Positions 1-8,467 of a stretch of 64,000 nucleotides of DNA are shown here, piece by piece (position 1 is the stretch's first letter; each line of letters starts with the position of its first letter). The translations under genes were made by a program, and so were the position numbers. The stretch is from positions 1-64,000 of the forward strand of contig NZ_JBFAJC010000053.1 in the NCBI RefSeq assembly GCF_040655075.1, written 5' to 3'. Origin of the DNA: Actinoallomurus sp040655075 (GTDB taxonomy: Bacteria > Actinomycetota > Actinomycetes > Streptosporangiales > Streptosporangiaceae). Below the pieces are notes generated by a model. The model was not told the DNA's origin. It did no database searches and saw nothing but the letters and a program-made list of their open reading frames with translations.

Positions 1-1443
1 CTGCTCCTCGTTGTCGACGCCGACGCCGTTGTCGAGTACGCCCGCCACGGTGCAGTTGCCGAACCGGGCCTGCAGGTAGGGCAGCGGCAGCCCGACCACC
101 ACGGCCACCGTCGCCGCCTCCGGCGGCGGCCCATACCGGTACAGTTCATTTTGTCCGCTGTAGATCGGCAGCGGCAGCCGGCGGTCCGGGCCGTACCGGT
201 CCAGCGCCCCCGCCTCGCCGTAGTTGCCGGTCACGACGACGGCCTTGGCCCGATCCGCCTGCGGCAGCGCCGCGTAGACAGCCGCCACCTCTCGGGTGTA
301 GGCGGGCCAGCCGATCTGGTCGCGGGTAGCCTGGTTGATCGCCGGAACGGGGGTGTCGCCGAGCACGTCGACGGGCAGCAACGGCAGTGCGAGCACCAGC
401 GTGACTGCGGTGTTCAGGGCGAGCCCGGCGACGACCAGCGCCCGCCGCGGCCCGGGTCGGCGCGCCACCCAGTCCACGGTCGGCACGCAGCCGGCGGCGA
501 AGAGGAAGCCGACCAAGCCCACCGGGTAGTAGATCTGCCCGCCGGAGATCAGCACGATCACGAGCAGCACCGGGTATGCGCCGGCGAGCGCCCGCGCCGG
601 GCGCCAGGCCGGCCGGCGGAACAGGGCGACGAGGCCGGCCACCCAGATCGCGGTGACCGGCGGGCCCAGCAGGAGCGGCTGGAACGGCAGCAGTTGCACC
701 CGGGTCGCACCCTTGTTCTCGGACAAGGCGGCCGCCATATCCAGCTGCGGGAACCCGTGCGTGACCTGGTAGATCAGGTTGGGTGATCCGATCAGCGCGG
801 CTAGGCCCACACCGGCCCACAGCCAGCGCGAACGCAACGCCGAGCGCGGGCCCAGCCACAGCAACCCGAACGCCAGGCTGACCAACAGCAGCACGATGAG
901 ATGCTTGTTGTAGAGGGCCATCCCGGTCACCGCGCCGGCCGCCAGCCACCATCGCGGCTCACCGCGGAGTAGGGCGCGCAGCGCGAACAGGATTACCGCC
1001 GCCCAGACCGGCAGGTCAACGGTCGCCGTCAGCATGACGTGACCGAACAGCAGGGGCATTGCCGCAAACGCGTATCCCCAGGCGCACAGCGTCTGCGCGC
1101 GACGGCCACCGCCCAACTCGCGGGTGATCAGCGCGGTGAGCACAATCGCCACCACCACGCAGACGGTGGCCGGCAGGCGCATGGCCCAGACCGTGTCGCC
1201 GAACACGGCCGCCGAGGCGCGGGCCAGCAGCGGAGTCAGCGGCGGCTGGTCGACGTAGCCCCAGGCCGGCCGCAGCATCCGGAAGTACAGCTCGTCACGG
1301 TGGTAGTCGTACCGGCTGTTGGTGGCCACCAGAACGGCGGCGGCCACGGCGGCCGCACCGCCGATCGGCACCCAGGTGATTGGCGGGCGGACCGGCTCAT
1401 CCGTGGCCCCGACGGGCGCCGAGATTGATGCGGGGGTGTCCAC
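1..1443 (-). CDS. GT39-type membrane glycosyltransferase, C-terminus off the left edge
   Basis: The frame is open from a GTG at 1443 to the window edge, giving 481 residues with no stop. After a short cytoplasmic N-terminus the protein has the luminal signature of ArnT/PMT-type (GT39) polyprenyl-phosphate-sugar transferases: SRYDYHRDELYF, then GYVDQPPLTPLLAR, holding the acidic residue and the DQPP motif. A chain of hydrophobic segments follows, with an ALYNKHLIVLL helix and a soluble C-terminal part near DNGVGVDNEEQ. Members move a sugar from a lipid carrier to a cell-envelope acceptor; the acceptor cannot be read here. A G-rich tract about 12 nt upstream may be the ribosome site. The left end is a truncation by the window, not by mutation. 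Confidence 0.85.
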   Translation of the reverse strand, partial: MDTPASISAPVGATDEPVRPPITWVPIGGAAAVAAAVLVATNSRYDYHRDELYFRMLRPAWGYVDQPPLTPLLARASAAVFGDTVWAMRLPATVCVVVAIVLTALITRELGGGRRAQTLCAWGYAFAAMPLLFGHVMLTATVDLPVWAAVILFALRALLRGEPRWWLAAGAVTGMALYNKHLIVLLLVSLAFGLLWLGPRSALRSRWLWAGVGLAALIGSPNLIYQVTHGFPQLDMAAALSENKGATRVQLLPFQPLLLGPPVTAIWVAGLVALFRRPAWRPARALAGAYPVLLVIVLISGGQIYYPVGLVGFLFAAGCVPTVDWVARRPGPRRALVVAGLALNTAVTLVLALPLLPVDVLGDTPVPAINQATRDQIGWPAYTREVAAVYAALPQADRAKAVVVTGNYGEAGALDRYGPDRRLPLPIYSGQNELYRYGPPPEAATVAVVVGLPLPYLQARFGNCTVAGVLDNGVGVDNEEQ

Positions 1444-1587
1444 GGACGCACAGTATCCCCCCGTAATGACAGTCGGGAGCCGCCGTTCAGCCGAGGAACT
1501 CGCCGTCGCTAACGATGATCGCTGGTTGGACGGCGGGTGGTCCACCCCGATCCTCGAGGTCAGGGACGCGCCCGCGCGGGCGGCCGG

Positions 1588-2601
1588 TCAGGCCTTTGCG
1601 GTGTGGGCCGGCGGCTCCCCGCGCAGGTAGCGGCCGACGTCCTCGGCGAGGATGCGGGCGGCGTTGGCGGCGGTCTGGCGGCTGGCGCCGGCCAGATGGG
1701 GGGTCAGCACGATGCCCAGCGTGGACAGCAGGCGCGAACCCGCGGGGATCGGCTCCTCGGGGAAGACGTCGAACGCCGCGCCGAACAGGTGTCCCCCGTC
1801 GATCGCGTCGCAGACGGCCTCATAATCCAGCAGCGCGCCGCGGGCGCAGTTGACGATGATCGCGCCGGGTGGCATGGCGGCGATCTCCGGTGCGCCGATC
1901 ATTCCGGTGGTCTCCGGTGTGACGCGGGCGTGCAGCGTGACGACCTCCGCGCGGGACAGTAGTTCTTTCAGGGAGACCAGCTCCCCGACCGCGGTCTCGG
2001 TCAGGTACGGGTCGTGGATGAGCACCCGCGCGCCGAGGGCGTCCAGCATCTGGGCGACGCGGTTTCCGACCGCTCCGCCGCCGACGAGGCCCACCGTGCT
2101 GCCGTCCAGTTCGATGCCGACCTCGCTGTACCGGTAATAGTCGCTGCGCCAGCGGCCTGCGGTCAGGTCGGCGTGGGTCTGGGGGATGCGGCGCGCGGCG
2201 GCGAGGATCATGCCGAGGGTGTGCTCGGCGGTGGCGCCGGCGTTGCGGCCGGGCGCGTAGCAGACGGTCACGCCGTGCTCGGCCGCTGCCTCGAGGTTCG
2301 CGTTGACCGGTCCGCCGCGGCCGATCCCGATCAGTTTGAGCCGCGGGCACGCCTCGATGACCCGGCGGGTCAGCGGCGCCATCTGGGTGAGGCAGATCTC
2401 GGCGTCGCCCAGTGCCTCGATCAGCTGGTCCTCGGTGCCGGACGCCTCGTCGACCTCGGCGACCCGGCCGAACGGCACCAGCGGCCAGTCGAGGGTGATC
2501 TCGGCGAACTCCAGGTCGCGAGGGGCCTGCGCCCGTACGGCGTCGATGAGGAGCCGGTTGAGGACGAAGTGGTCTCCGGCCGCGAGCAGGCGGGTGGTCA
2601 T
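1588..2601 (-). CDS. D-isomer-specific 2-hydroxyacid dehydrogenase
   Basis: 337 residues, the normal family length. The NAD-binding motif VGLVGGGAVGNRVAQ lies mid-protein, followed by the catalytic Arg (NCARGALLD), Glu (AFDVFPEEP) and His (LTPHLAGAS), so the enzyme looks complete. Family members oxidise or reduce 2-hydroxyacids or 2-ketoacids with NAD(P); the substrate is not evident. It is the last gene of the sugar operon. Its ATG overlaps the phosphatase TGA (ATGA, 2598-2601), which fixes the start and implies translational coupling. Its job is inferred to be a redox step on the intermediate made by the two kinases and the phosphatase upstream. Confidence 0.88.
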   Translation of the reverse strand: MTTRLLAAGDHFVLNRLLIDAVRAQAPRDLEFAEITLDWPLVPFGRVAEVDEASGTEDQLIEALGDAEICLTQMAPLTRRVIEACPRLKLIGIGRGGPVNANLEAAAEHGVTVCYAPGRNAGATAEHTLGMILAAARRIPQTHADLTAGRWRSDYYRYSEVGIELDGSTVGLVGGGAVGNRVAQMLDALGARVLIHDPYLTETAVGELVSLKELLSRAEVVTLHARVTPETTGMIGAPEIAAMPPGAIIVNCARGALLDYEAVCDAIDGGHLFGAAFDVFPEEPIPAGSRLLSTLGIVLTPHLAGASRQTAANAARILAEDVGRYLRGEPPAHTAKA

Positions 2602-3224
2602 GTGGTGAGCTCCTGGATGCTCTCGATGGGCGTGTTGAACTCCAGCAGGGCGGTCTCCTCGCGGCTCAGGCGGATCTCGGTCAGCGCGCAGTTGCGCACG
2701 GACGGGAAGATCCGCCGGTAGTCGCGAAGCGGGACCCCGATCAGCTCGCACAGCGCGAGCCGTATCGCGGTGGTGTGCGCGACGACCAGGACCCGGTCGC
2801 CGGGATACCGGTCCACGAGGTCGTACAGGCATCCGGTGAACCGGCGTACCGCCTCGGTGGGGTCCTCGCCGCCGGGAAGGTGGTCGGCGACCGGGTCGGC
2901 GCGGAACGCCTGCAGCGCCTCGGGGAACCGTTCGTGCATCTCGGCGCGGGTCAGCCCCTCGGCCTGCCCGAAGTCCAGTTCCCGCAGCCGCTCGTCGACG
3001 TTCAGGGGTACGCCGATGGCATCGGCGCACGGGGCCGCGGTGAGCTGCGCCCGGGTCAGGGTGGAGGTCCACACCGCGGCGAAGCCCGCCTTCCCGGCCC
3101 AGGCGGCGAGCTGCCGTGCCTGTTCCAGGCCCCGCGCGGTCAGGGAGACGTCACTGATGCCCGCGTAGCGGTTCTCCGCGTGCCACTCGGTCTCTCCATG
3201 GCGGACGAGGACGAACTGGGTCAT
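2598..3224 (-). CDS. Histidine phosphatase family protein (phosphoglycerate-mutase-like)
   Basis: 208 residues. The N-terminal LVRHGETEW carries the catalytic phospho-histidine and RHG motif. The YAGISDVSLTARG segment, ELDFGQAEG and the second catalytic His in VLVVAHTTAIR complete the fold. Such proteins are cofactor-independent phosphatases or, less often, mutases. The start overlaps the kinase stop (ATGA, 3221-3224) and its own stop overlaps the next start, so it sits in the middle of a coupled operon. A phosphatase next to two sugar kinases suggests removal of a sugar or sugar-acid phosphate, but this is inference. Confidence 0.88.
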   Translation of the reverse strand: MTQFVLVRHGETEWHAENRYAGISDVSLTARGLEQARQLAAWAGKAGFAAVWTSTLTRAQLTAAPCADAIGVPLNVDERLRELDFGQAEGLTRAEMHERFPEALQAFRADPVADHLPGGEDPTEAVRRFTGCLYDLVDRYPGDRVLVVAHTTAIRLALCELIGVPLRDYRRIFPSVRNCALTEIRLSREETALLEFNTPIESIQELTT

Positions 3225-4798
3225 CGTGGCATTCCTTCCTGAGTCGACGCGGCCCCTCCGGACGCGGCCCCTCCGGGCGAGGTTCCCCCGGGCGCGATCC
3301 CTCCGGACGTGGCCCCTCCAGACGCTGCCCCTCCGGACGCCGCCCGCGTGCGTGCGTGGGCGGCCGTGGGCGCCGGCAGCCAGCCGCGCTGCTCCAACTC
3401 CCCTACCAGGCGCAGATACCCGTCGTCGAACCGGCCGGCGTGCGGGCCCGGGTCGATCGTGTCGCGGACCGCGACCATCTCGGCCGCGACCTCGGCGACG
3501 CGACGGCCGGGTGAGGCGGCCAGGACGGCGGCGCCGAGGGCGGGCTCGGGGTTGGCCGGCACGATCACCGGCCGCCCGAGGACGTCGGCGCGCAGCCGGC
3601 TCCAGTACGCGCTGCGCGCCGCGCCGCCGGTGAGGGTGATGTCGCCGCCGGTGGGCGCGCCCAGCAGGTCGAGGTGGTCGAAGCACAGGCGTTCGATGTA
3701 CGCGACGCCCTGCAGGACGGCGGCGTAGTCGTCGGCCTCGTCGTCGGTGCCGCCGAGCAGGAAGCCGCGGGCGTCCGGCGCCGCGAACGGGAACCGCTCT
3801 CCCTCGGAGACCAGCGGGTACGCCAGGGCGCGGGCGGGCTCGTGCCCCGCCGCGAGGCGGTCCAGGGCGGGCAGGTCGCGGCCGGCGAAGTCGCGGGCGA
3901 GCACGCCGGCGCCGGTGCTCGACGCGCCGCCGGGCAGCCATTCGCCGTCCGGCGCGCGGTGCGAGTACACGGCGCCGTACGGGTCGCGCACGAGTTCGGT
4001 GGAGACGCCCTTCAGCACGAGCGTGGTCCCGAGCACGGAGTTCCACGAGCCGACGGTCAACCGCCCGGCGCCGAGCTGCGCGGCACAGCCGTCGGTCGTC
4101 CCGGCGATGATCGGGGTGCCCGCGGGGATGCCGGTGGCCTCGGCCGCGGTCGCGCACACCGTGCCGATCGGGGTGCCCGGACGGACGAGTTCCGGCAGCG
4201 TGCCGGCCGGCACCCCCAGCGCGTCGAGGACGTCCGCCGGCCAGGACTCCTCGATCAGGTGCGCACCGGTCTTCAGCGCGTTGCTCAGATCGGTGGGGAC
4301 GGCGTGGCCGGCCAGCCGCCGGTTGACGAAGTCGACCTGGTGGGCGAGGCGGGCGGGTCCTTCGTGCCGGTCCAGCAGCCACAGCAGCTTCGGCAGCGCC
4401 CACGCCGGCTGCATCCGCCGGTACCCCAGCTCATCCCACACCGCCGCGCCGGCCTCGTCGGCCCGGCGGGCCTCCTCGGTGGCGCGCGTGTCGTCGTACA
4501 TCAGGCCGGGGGTCAGCGGCGTCCCGTCGTCGTCGGTCAGGAGGATCGTCCCGGACGTGCCGTCGATGGCGACGGCACGCACCGCGCCGGGCGGTACGCC
4601 CTGAAGGGCCTGACCGCAGGCCGCCGCGGTGGCCCGCCACCACTGCTCCGGGTCCTGCTCGTGGCGGCCCGCCTCGCGCCGTCCGGTCAGCGGCTCCGCG
4701 CCGGCGCCGGCGATGCGGCCGGAGGCCGTCGCCGCGACGACCCGTACGCTCTGGGTGCCCAGGTCGATGCCGAGCCAGACCTCGTCGTGGCCGTTCAC
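3221..4798 (-). CDS. FGGY-family carbohydrate kinase, D-ribulokinase-like, with repeat tail
   Basis: 525 residues from a GTG that overlaps the previous stop (GTGA, 4795-4798). The phosphate-1 motif is WLGIDLGTQSVRVV. AIDGTSGTILLTD and MYDDTRA resemble the ribulokinase/xylulokinase-like branch known from cyanobacteria and plants. The C-terminal nucleotide site is LTGGAARSAYWSRLRADVLG. It probably phosphorylates a ketose or alditol with ATP; D-ribulose is a guess from motif resemblance. After the catalytic domain (about residue 480) comes a low-complexity tail of six degenerate pentapeptides of the form [AST][SP]GG[AIT], unusual for this family. It is the fifth of seven genes in the operon. Confidence 0.85.
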   Translation of the reverse strand: MNGHDEVWLGIDLGTQSVRVVAATASGRIAGAGAEPLTGRREAGRHEQDPEQWWRATAAACGQALQGVPPGAVRAVAIDGTSGTILLTDDDGTPLTPGLMYDDTRATEEARRADEAGAAVWDELGYRRMQPAWALPKLLWLLDRHEGPARLAHQVDFVNRRLAGHAVPTDLSNALKTGAHLIEESWPADVLDALGVPAGTLPELVRPGTPIGTVCATAAEATGIPAGTPIIAGTTDGCAAQLGAGRLTVGSWNSVLGTTLVLKGVSTELVRDPYGAVYSHRAPDGEWLPGGASSTGAGVLARDFAGRDLPALDRLAAGHEPARALAYPLVSEGERFPFAAPDARGFLLGGTDDEADDYAAVLQGVAYIERLCFDHLDLLGAPTGGDITLTGGAARSAYWSRLRADVLGRPVIVPANPEPALGAAVLAASPGRRVAEVAAEMVAVRDTIDPGPHAGRFDDGYLRLVGELEQRGWLPAPTAAHARTRAASGGAASGGATSGGIAPGGTSPGGAASGGAASTQEGMPR

Positions 4799-6285
4799 GC
4801 CGCTCCGCCGCGCAGGGTCGCGAGGGTCGGCCAGGCCGCCGCGGTGGCCCCGCGTACCTCGAGGAACGCCTCGTACAGGCGGGCGTACCGCTCGACGTTG
4901 CCGGGATCCGGTGCGAAGACGTCGCCGGGCCGGATGAACGCGTCGGCCGCCTCGCGCTCGCCGGCGGCCCGGCCGGTCGCCACGGCCCCGACGATGAACG
5001 CGCCGCGCGCGCCCGCCTCGGCGTCCGCGGTGCGCACCACGGGCACGCCGGTCGCGTCGGCGAGCATCCGCAGCCAGGCGGCGCTGGCGGATCCGCCGCC
5101 GCTGACCCGCAGTTCCACTGGCCGCGCCCCGGATGCGGTCAGGCAGTCGCGGATCACCAGGCAGAGCCCTTCCAGGACGGCGCGGGCCAGATGCTCGCGC
5201 TCGTGGTCGACGGACAGCCCGTGGAACGATCCACGGGCGCGAGGATCCAGGAACGGCGCCCGCTCCCCCGCCGGTGACAGGTAGGGCAGGAAGAGCAGCC
5301 CGTCGGCGCCCGGCGAACACCGCTCGGCGAGCCGCGACAGCGCCGCCGGGTCACCGCCGAGGTCCAGCATGCGGCAGGCCCAGTCGATCACCTGGCCGCC
5401 GGCGAGCGTCGGGAAGGCCCGCAGGTAACGCCGGTCGAGGGCCACGGTGAGGCCGGACGGGTCGCCGTCGAGCCCGGGTTCGTCCAGCACGATCTCGGTG
5501 CACAGCGTGGTGCCGAGGATGGTGCACGCCTGACCGGCGTCGACCGCGCCGACGCCGATCGCCGTGGTCGCGATGTCGTACGGGGCGAGGACCACGGGCG
5601 TGCCCTCGGGCAGGCCGAGCTCCTCCGCGGCGGACGCGGTCAGCCCGCCGACACGCCGGCCGTCGCCGCGCAGCTCGGGCAGCAGCGGCCGGGCCCACTC
5701 CATCCCGTACAGGGCGAGGAGCTCGTCGGAGTAGCGGCGTTCGCGGATGTCCATGAACGGCGCCGAGCCGTCCGACAGGTCCGCGACCACCTCCCCGGTG
5801 AGCCGCAGGAAGACCCAGCCTCCGCAGGTCAGGGAGGCGGCCGAGCGCGCGAGCCGGTCCGGGTCGTGCTCGCGGAGCCAGCTGAGGATCGCGTTCGGCA
5901 GGCCGGCGAAGGTCAGCGACCCGTTGCGGCGGAACGCGCGCTCGAGGACGCCGTCGCGCGCCCAGCGCTCGACGATCGCCCCGGCCCGCCCGTCGTTCCA
6001 CAGGATCGCCGGCCCCGTCGGTGCTCCCGCCGCGTCGACCAGCCAGGACCCGTCGCCCTGCGCGGTCAGGGCCAGGTGGGTCACTGGTGTGTCCAGGCGT
6101 TCGAGCACCCGCCGGACGCCGCGGACGACCGCCTGCCAGACCTCGGCCGGGTCCTGCTCGGCGTGGCCGTGCGCCGGGCTCCGCACGGTGGTGTTCTGGC
6201 GTTCCACCGCCAGTTCGGCGCCGTCGTCGCCGTAGCCGACCGCTTTGATCATCGTGGTGCCCGCGTCGACGCAGACCACCGCCAT
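4795..6285 (-). CDS. FGGY-family carbohydrate kinase
   Basis: 496 residues. Starts MAVVCVDAGTTMIKAV, the ATP phosphate-binding loop of the ASKHA fold, with GPAILWNDGRA in the sugar-binding domain and VSGGGSASAAWLRMLAD in the C-terminal domain. The ATG follows AGGAGGGAAG with good spacing, 30 nt after the permease stop. It is only distantly similar to the kinase that follows, so the two probably use different substrates or act on different stereoisomers. Erythritol/threitol-type or AI-2-type kinases are possible relatives, but nothing in the sequence decides the substrate. It is cytoplasmic and acts after uptake by the ABC transporter encoded upstream. Confidence 0.87.
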   Translation of the reverse strand: MAVVCVDAGTTMIKAVGYGDDGAELAVERQNTTVRSPAHGHAEQDPAEVWQAVVRGVRRVLERLDTPVTHLALTAQGDGSWLVDAAGAPTGPAILWNDGRAGAIVERWARDGVLERAFRRNGSLTFAGLPNAILSWLREHDPDRLARSAASLTCGGWVFLRLTGEVVADLSDGSAPFMDIRERRYSDELLALYGMEWARPLLPELRGDGRRVGGLTASAAEELGLPEGTPVVLAPYDIATTAIGVGAVDAGQACTILGTTLCTEIVLDEPGLDGDPSGLTVALDRRYLRAFPTLAGGQVIDWACRMLDLGGDPAALSRLAERCSPGADGLLFLPYLSPAGERAPFLDPRARGSFHGLSVDHEREHLARAVLEGLCLVIRDCLTASGARPVELRVSGGGSASAAWLRMLADATGVPVVRTADAEAGARGAFIVGAVATGRAAGEREAADAFIRPGDVFAPDPGNVERYARLYEAFLEVRGATAAAWPTLATLRGGAA

Positions 6286-6315
6286 GGCTACTTCCCTCCT
6301 GGTCTCATCATGTCG

Positions 6316-7560
6316 TCAGGCGCGGCCGTGAGAGGCGCGCGAGCGCCGGGCCACCGCGTCCAGCGCCACCGCGAGCAGCAGCACCGCTCCGGTGACCATG
6401 TAGCGGAAGGAGGAGTCGAGGTTGAGCAGGGTGAGCCCGCTGGAGATCGACTGGATGACCACGATGCCCAGCAGCGCCGCGAACGCGTTGCCGCGCCCGC
6501 CGAACAGGCTCGTGCCGCCGATCACCGCGGCGGCGATGGCGTTGAGGTTCACGTCGCCGCCGCCCGTGCTCTGGTTCGCTGCGGCGAGGCGGGCAGCGGC
6601 CAGCACGCCGCCGATCGCCGCGAGGGTGGTGCACAGGACGAACATCGAGGTGTACACCGCCTTGACGTTGATGCCGGCCCGGCGGGCCGCCTCGACGTTG
6701 CCGCCCACCGCGTAGATCGACTTGCCGAACTTGGTGCGCGCCAGCACGTAGTGCGTCGCCAGCACCAGCGCAAGGAACAGCACGAACATCCAACCCACGC
6801 CGCGGGTCTGGCCGAGGTACCCCACCGCCACCCCGAGGCCGGCCAGCAGCACGAGGCTCCGCAGCAGCAGACCGCGCAGCGACGCGGCGGGCAACCCGGC
6901 GCGCCGCCGCGCCCCGGCCCGCAGGTATCCGGTGGCGAACAGCCAGCCCGCCGCGATGACCGCCAGCGCGTACGACAGCCACTGAGGCAGGAAGTCGAGC
7001 TGGGCGAAGGTGACGAGCCCGGAGTCGTACGGGAGGTTGATCGCCCCCTTGGTGCCGAGCACCCACAGCTGCACGCCGAGGAAGCCGAGCAGGCCCGCGA
7101 GGGTGATGACGAAGCTGGGCACGCCGAGCCGGTTGAACACCTGCGCGTAGAGCCAGCCGATGACCGCGGCGGTCACCACCGCGGCGGGCACGGCCAGCCA
7201 GGGCGACAGGCCCTGATCGACGAACAGGATGGCCGTGAGCGCCGCCGCCAGCCCGCTCAGCGAACCGACCGAGAGGTCGATCTGCCCGACCAGCAGCATC
7301 AGTCCCACCCCGAGCGCGATGACGCCGACCGGCGCGCACTCGAGGGTCAGGTTGACCAGGTTGGTGCTGGACAGGAAGACGCTGTTGAGGGACTGCATCA
7401 CCGTCCAGATCACCACCAGGCCCGCCACGACCGGCAGGACGCCGAGGTCGCCGCCGCGGAAGCGGGAGGCCAGCGCGCGCAGCCCGCCGGGTTCCACCGG
7501 CTCGTACGGCTCCGGCTGTTCGGGCTCGGCGAGCGGTGGCGCGGTGCCCAGGTCACTCAT
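6316..7560 (-). CDS. Sugar ABC transporter permease (XylH/RbsC type)
   Basis: 414 residues with about ten hydrophobic segments. Typical BPD_transp_2 motifs are GVGLMLLVGQIDLSVGS near the N-terminus, GVPSFVITLAGLLGFLG, and the ATPase-contact region RTKFGKSIYAVGGNVEAARRAGI. GGTSLFGGRGN follows near the C-terminus. The greater length and single-copy permease resemble xylose-type XylH rather than RbsC. The start overlaps the ATPase end by 8 nt. It should form a homodimer with the neighbouring ATPase and receive sugar from the binding protein encoded first in the operon. The substrate is probably a pentose or small polyol, by family only. Confidence 0.93.
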   Translation of the reverse strand: MSDLGTAPPLAEPEQPEPYEPVEPGGLRALASRFRGGDLGVLPVVAGLVVIWTVMQSLNSVFLSSTNLVNLTLECAPVGVIALGVGLMLLVGQIDLSVGSLSGLAAALTAILFVDQGLSPWLAVPAAVVTAAVIGWLYAQVFNRLGVPSFVITLAGLLGFLGVQLWVLGTKGAINLPYDSGLVTFAQLDFLPQWLSYALAVIAAGWLFATGYLRAGARRRAGLPAASLRGLLLRSLVLLAGLGVAVGYLGQTRGVGWMFVLFLALVLATHYVLARTKFGKSIYAVGGNVEAARRAGINVKAVYTSMFVLCTTLAAIGGVLAAARLAAANQSTGGGDVNLNAIAAAVIGGTSLFGGRGNAFAALLGIVVIQSISSGLTLLNLDSSFRYMVTGAVLLLAVALDAVARRSRASHGRA

Positions 7561-8401
7561 GGTCGGCCCCTTCCTTGGCGCCTGCGGACACGGTGCCCTC
7601 CTCGGCGGCCGCCGACGCGGCGCGGCGCGCCCGCCTCCTGCGCCGGGTGACCGCGTTGTCGGCGGCCCCGGTGATCGCGGTGACGATCTGCTCGGTCGAG
7701 GCCTCGACCGCGTCGAAGACCCCGTTGTTGCGACCGAGGCGCAGCACGGCCACCGTGTCGGCGACCGACAGCACGTCGTCCATGTTGTGGCTGATCATGA
7801 TCACTCCGTGGCCGCCCTCACGCAGCCGGTCGATCAGGTTGAGGACCTCGGCGGTCTGGGCGACGCCGAGCGCGGCGGTCGGCTCGTCGAGGATGACGAT
7901 CTTCGGGTCGCCGAGGAGGGAACGGGCGATCGCGACGGTCTGCCGCTGGCCGCCCGACAGCGCGGCGACCGGGACCGACAGCTTCGGGATCTTCGCCGAC
8001 AACCTGCGGAGCAGCTCGCGGGAGCGGACCTCCATGGCGACGTCGTCCAGGCGCAGGGCGCGCAGCTCCCGGCCGAGGAAGAGGTTCTCGATCACGTTGA
8101 GGTTCTCGCAGAGCGCCAGGTCCTGGAAGACGGTGGCGATGCCGAGCTGCTGCGCCGCCGCCGGGCTGGGGACCGTGACCGGGCGCGAGTCGAACGCGAT
8201 GGTGCCCGCGTCGGGCTGGTGGACCCCGGACAGCACCTTGACCAGGGTGGACTTTCCGGCGCCGTTGTCGCCGACGACGGCGACGACCTCACCCGCCGAG
8301 ACGTCGAGGTCGACATCCGTGAGGGCGGCGACGGCACCGAAGGTCTTGCTGATGCCCCGCAGTGACAGCAGCGGGCTCGCTTGGGAAGGCGATGAGGACA
8401 T
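7553..8401 (-). CDS. Sugar ABC transporter ATP-binding protein (single domain)
   Basis: 282 residues with one nucleotide-binding domain, not the double RbsA/XylG form. Walker A is GDNGAGKS (residues 44-51), the Q-loop is VFQDLALCENLNV, the signature is LSGGQ, Walker B is VILDEPTAAL and the H-loop His is in MISHNMDDV. The basic C-terminal tail (VTRRRRRARRAASAA) is an extension without known role. One-domain ATPases of this kind pair with XylH-like permeases and work as homodimers. It is the second gene of the operon, separated by 66 nt from the binding-protein stop. Confidence 0.94.
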   Translation of the reverse strand: MSSSPSQASPLLSLRGISKTFGAVAALTDVDLDVSAGEVVAVVGDNGAGKSTLVKVLSGVHQPDAGTIAFDSRPVTVPSPAAAQQLGIATVFQDLALCENLNVIENLFLGRELRALRLDDVAMEVRSRELLRRLSAKIPKLSVPVAALSGGQRQTVAIARSLLGDPKIVILDEPTAALGVAQTAEVLNLIDRLREGGHGVIMISHNMDDVLSVADTVAVLRLGRNNGVFDAVEASTEQIVTAITGAADNAVTRRRRRARRAASAAAEEGTVSAGAKEGADHE

Positions 8402-8467
8402 GCTGATCCTTCGTCGATACGGCCGAAGCCGCCGGCTCCGGTCGGGTGGACCGGGGCCGGCGGACCG

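Noticed and set aside
146..952. Arg/Ala/Gly-rich minus-strand frame of 268 codons
   Set aside because: It is the out-of-frame shadow of the glycosyltransferase, which reads in the neighbouring frame with membrane helices and family motifs.
5866..7650. Forward 594-codon frame across the kinase/permease region
   Set aside because: Very rich in Arg/Gln/His/Glu, spans the boundary of two real genes and has no ribosome site.
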